5,288 nt of DNA from Planctomycetota bacterium (lineage in GTDB: Bacteria > Planctomycetota > Brocadiia > JAJRTI01): contig JAJRTI010000141.1 of assembly GCA_024278415.1 (NCBI GenBank), forward strand, positions 1 through 5,288, given 5' to 3'. This document shows positions 4,252 to 5,288 of the stretch, piece after piece; positions within the stretch are counted from its first letter, which is position 1, and each line of letters starts with the position of its first letter. The notes beneath the pieces are model-generated. The model saw only the letters and a list, made by a program, of their open reading frames with translations. It made no database searches and was not told the origin of the DNA. The translations under genes were made by a program, and so were the position numbers.

Positions 4252-5288
4252 TCAACCATTCCCACCCAGGTCGAGCCGCATCTGGTAGTAGTCCTGTCCG
4301 TCGCCGCCGGTGTGCTCGCCCACGACCTGGAAGCCGAAGCCTTCGTAGAGCCGCCGCGCGCGGGCGTTGGTCTTGACGAAGATCAGGTCGATGCCGCGCT
4401 TGCCCCGACGCTTGGCCTCGGCCACGAGATAGTGCATCAGTCGCTTCCCGTGGCCCTGCCCGGTGTACGCGTCGTCGATGCCGATGCCCAGGTGCGCGTC
4501 CGGCTTGTCGTCGGTCAGACCCTGGAGAAACGCCCAGCCCACGATGCGCCCGCGGTCGTCGAGTACGACGTCGTAGCGCAGCCCGGCGGCCGCGTCGTGG
4601 ACACAGAGTTCGCAGTCGTCGACCGACGCGTGCCAGCCCATGGGGCAGAAGAACGTGCGCACGTCTGCGGACAGGCCGTTGTAGAACCGCTGAAGCGCCG
4701 GCGCGTCGTTGCCGTGCAAGAGGCGGATCGTCGGGTTCGACGCCTGGGCGGTGCGGGGATCAGCAAGTTCATGCAGCATGCCGACCGCGGCGTCGACCAT
4801 GCGCTCGCCCGTGCCCTTAGGCACGAAGCTGTGTAGGCCGGTCCACACCTGGTACCCGCCCAGGTCGAAGCCCTCCTCGTCGGGGATGTAGCCGGCATAG
4901 CCGTTGGCCAGCCCGACAACGAAGGTGTGCCGGAACGGCGAGCGCCGGCGGATGGCCAGGCCAAGCGATGCAAACAGCTCCCCCGGCACGCCCACGAGCG
5001 CGACTTCGCCAAGCCGGAGGACTTGCAGCCACGTGCGGCGCTCTTGGCCCTGTTGCGGACGCAGAACTTCGCGCTGCCTGCGGAAGACGTCGATGTAAGC
5101 CCCTGCCTGCTCCGGCTTCATGTAGTGCCGGCAGTAGTAGGCGACGGCTTCGTCCTCCGCGGCTTCGTCGAAGTGGCGCACCTCGTAGACGAACTCGCGC
5201 TTGAGCGCCTGCACAGGCCCGGCGAGCCCCTGGCCGGGCCCATCGAGCGCGGCTTCGACCGCCGCGCGGAGTCGCTGCACGGCCTCCA
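4252..5288 (-). CDS. Neutral/alkaline-ceramidase-like domain fused to a C-terminal GNAT acetyltransferase (5' end missing)
   Basis: The frame is open to the right edge (Glu and Ala codons precede a GTG at 5280), so the true start and the N-terminal catalytic part lie outside. Residues are numbered from that GTG; 342 are visible. Residues 85-172 carry neutral-ceramidase signatures: LGEVALVGVPGELFASLGL (90-108) and FVVGLANGYAGYIPDEEGF (120-138), followed by GGYQVW. By analogy with Pseudomonas ceramidase, Glu101 and Tyr128 would be zinc ligands. This family hydrolyses N-acyl amide bonds of ceramide-like lipids, usually outside the cytoplasm. After a linker (about 173-183), residues 184-337 form a GNAT domain: GWAFLQGLTDD, acetyl-CoA loop YTGQGHGKRLMHYL (272-285) and NARARRLYEGFGFQVVGE (305-322). 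The usual Arg/Gln opening the loop is Thr273. No stop or frame change separates the domains. The gene converges with 4046-4228. Physiological substrates are unknown. Confidence 0.85.
   Translation of the reverse strand, partial: EAVQRLRAAVEAALDGPGQGLAGPVQALKREFVYEVRHFDEAAEDEAVAYYCRHYMKPEQAGAYIDVFRRQREVLRPQQGQERRTWLQVLRLGEVALVGVPGELFASLGLAIRRRSPFRHTFVVGLANGYAGYIPDEEGFDLGGYQVWTGLHSFVPKGTGERMVDAAVGMLHELADPRTAQASNPTIRLLHGNDAPALQRFYNGLSADVRTFFCPMGWHASVDDCELCVHDAAAGLRYDVVLDDRGRIVGWAFLQGLTDDKPDAHLGIGIDDAYTGQGHGKRLMHYLVAEAKRRGKRGIDLIFVKTNARARRLYEGFGFQVVGEHTGGDGQDYYQMRLDLGGNG

Noticed and set aside
4225..4836. A 203-codon plus-strand frame opposite the GNAT domain
   Set aside because: The minus-strand frame carries clear GNAT and ceramidase motifs; this one is its antisense shadow.

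Overview
The window is GC-rich and gene-dense, with every recognisable reading frame ending in TGA. Together, the large multidomain carbohydrate-active-type protein with a CARDB module, the neutral-ceramidase-like protein and the small PIN/antitoxin genes suggest an environmental bacterium of the Planctomycetota, Armatimonadota or Hydrogenedentota kind. This is inference from gene content; no rRNA, tRNA or marker gene is present to settle it.

Layout. (1) 1-2492, plus strand: the 3' part of a large glycoside-hydrolase-like gene that starts before the window. (2) 2493-2919: non-coding DNA with a palindromic repeat (2655-2721) and a possible promoter/operator (2818-2869). (3) 2920-3601: a PIN-domain toxin gene broken by one in-frame TAG and one frameshift, followed with an ATGA overlap by its apparently intact small partner (antitoxin candidate). 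(4) 3602-3773: an orphan second copy of the 3' end of gene 1 with its downstream flank, about 89% identical over 131 gapless bases. (5) 3774-4052: a 279-bp element with 27-bp terminal inverted repeats and strong internal hairpins, resembling a MITE or IS remnant. (6) 4046-4228: an antitoxin-like reading frame without a start codon, directly against the right end of that element. (7) 4252-5288, minus strand, convergent: the C-terminal part of a neutral/alkaline-ceramidase-like protein fused in frame to a GNAT acetyltransferase domain.

Reading it together. The two outer genes look functional but are cut by the window edges. The 1.7 kb between them (2493-4228) looks like an accessory hot spot: decayed toxin-antitoxin parts, a duplicated gene end, a palindromic repeat and a small inverted-repeat element packed side by side. 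I see no complete new system. The points most worth following are the ceramidase-GNAT fusion, the duplicated gene end that brackets the toxin-antitoxin module, and the MITE-like element that begins where the duplicated homology stops and ends where an antitoxin gene has lost its start.

All homology statements come from recognising sequence patterns; no database search was run.
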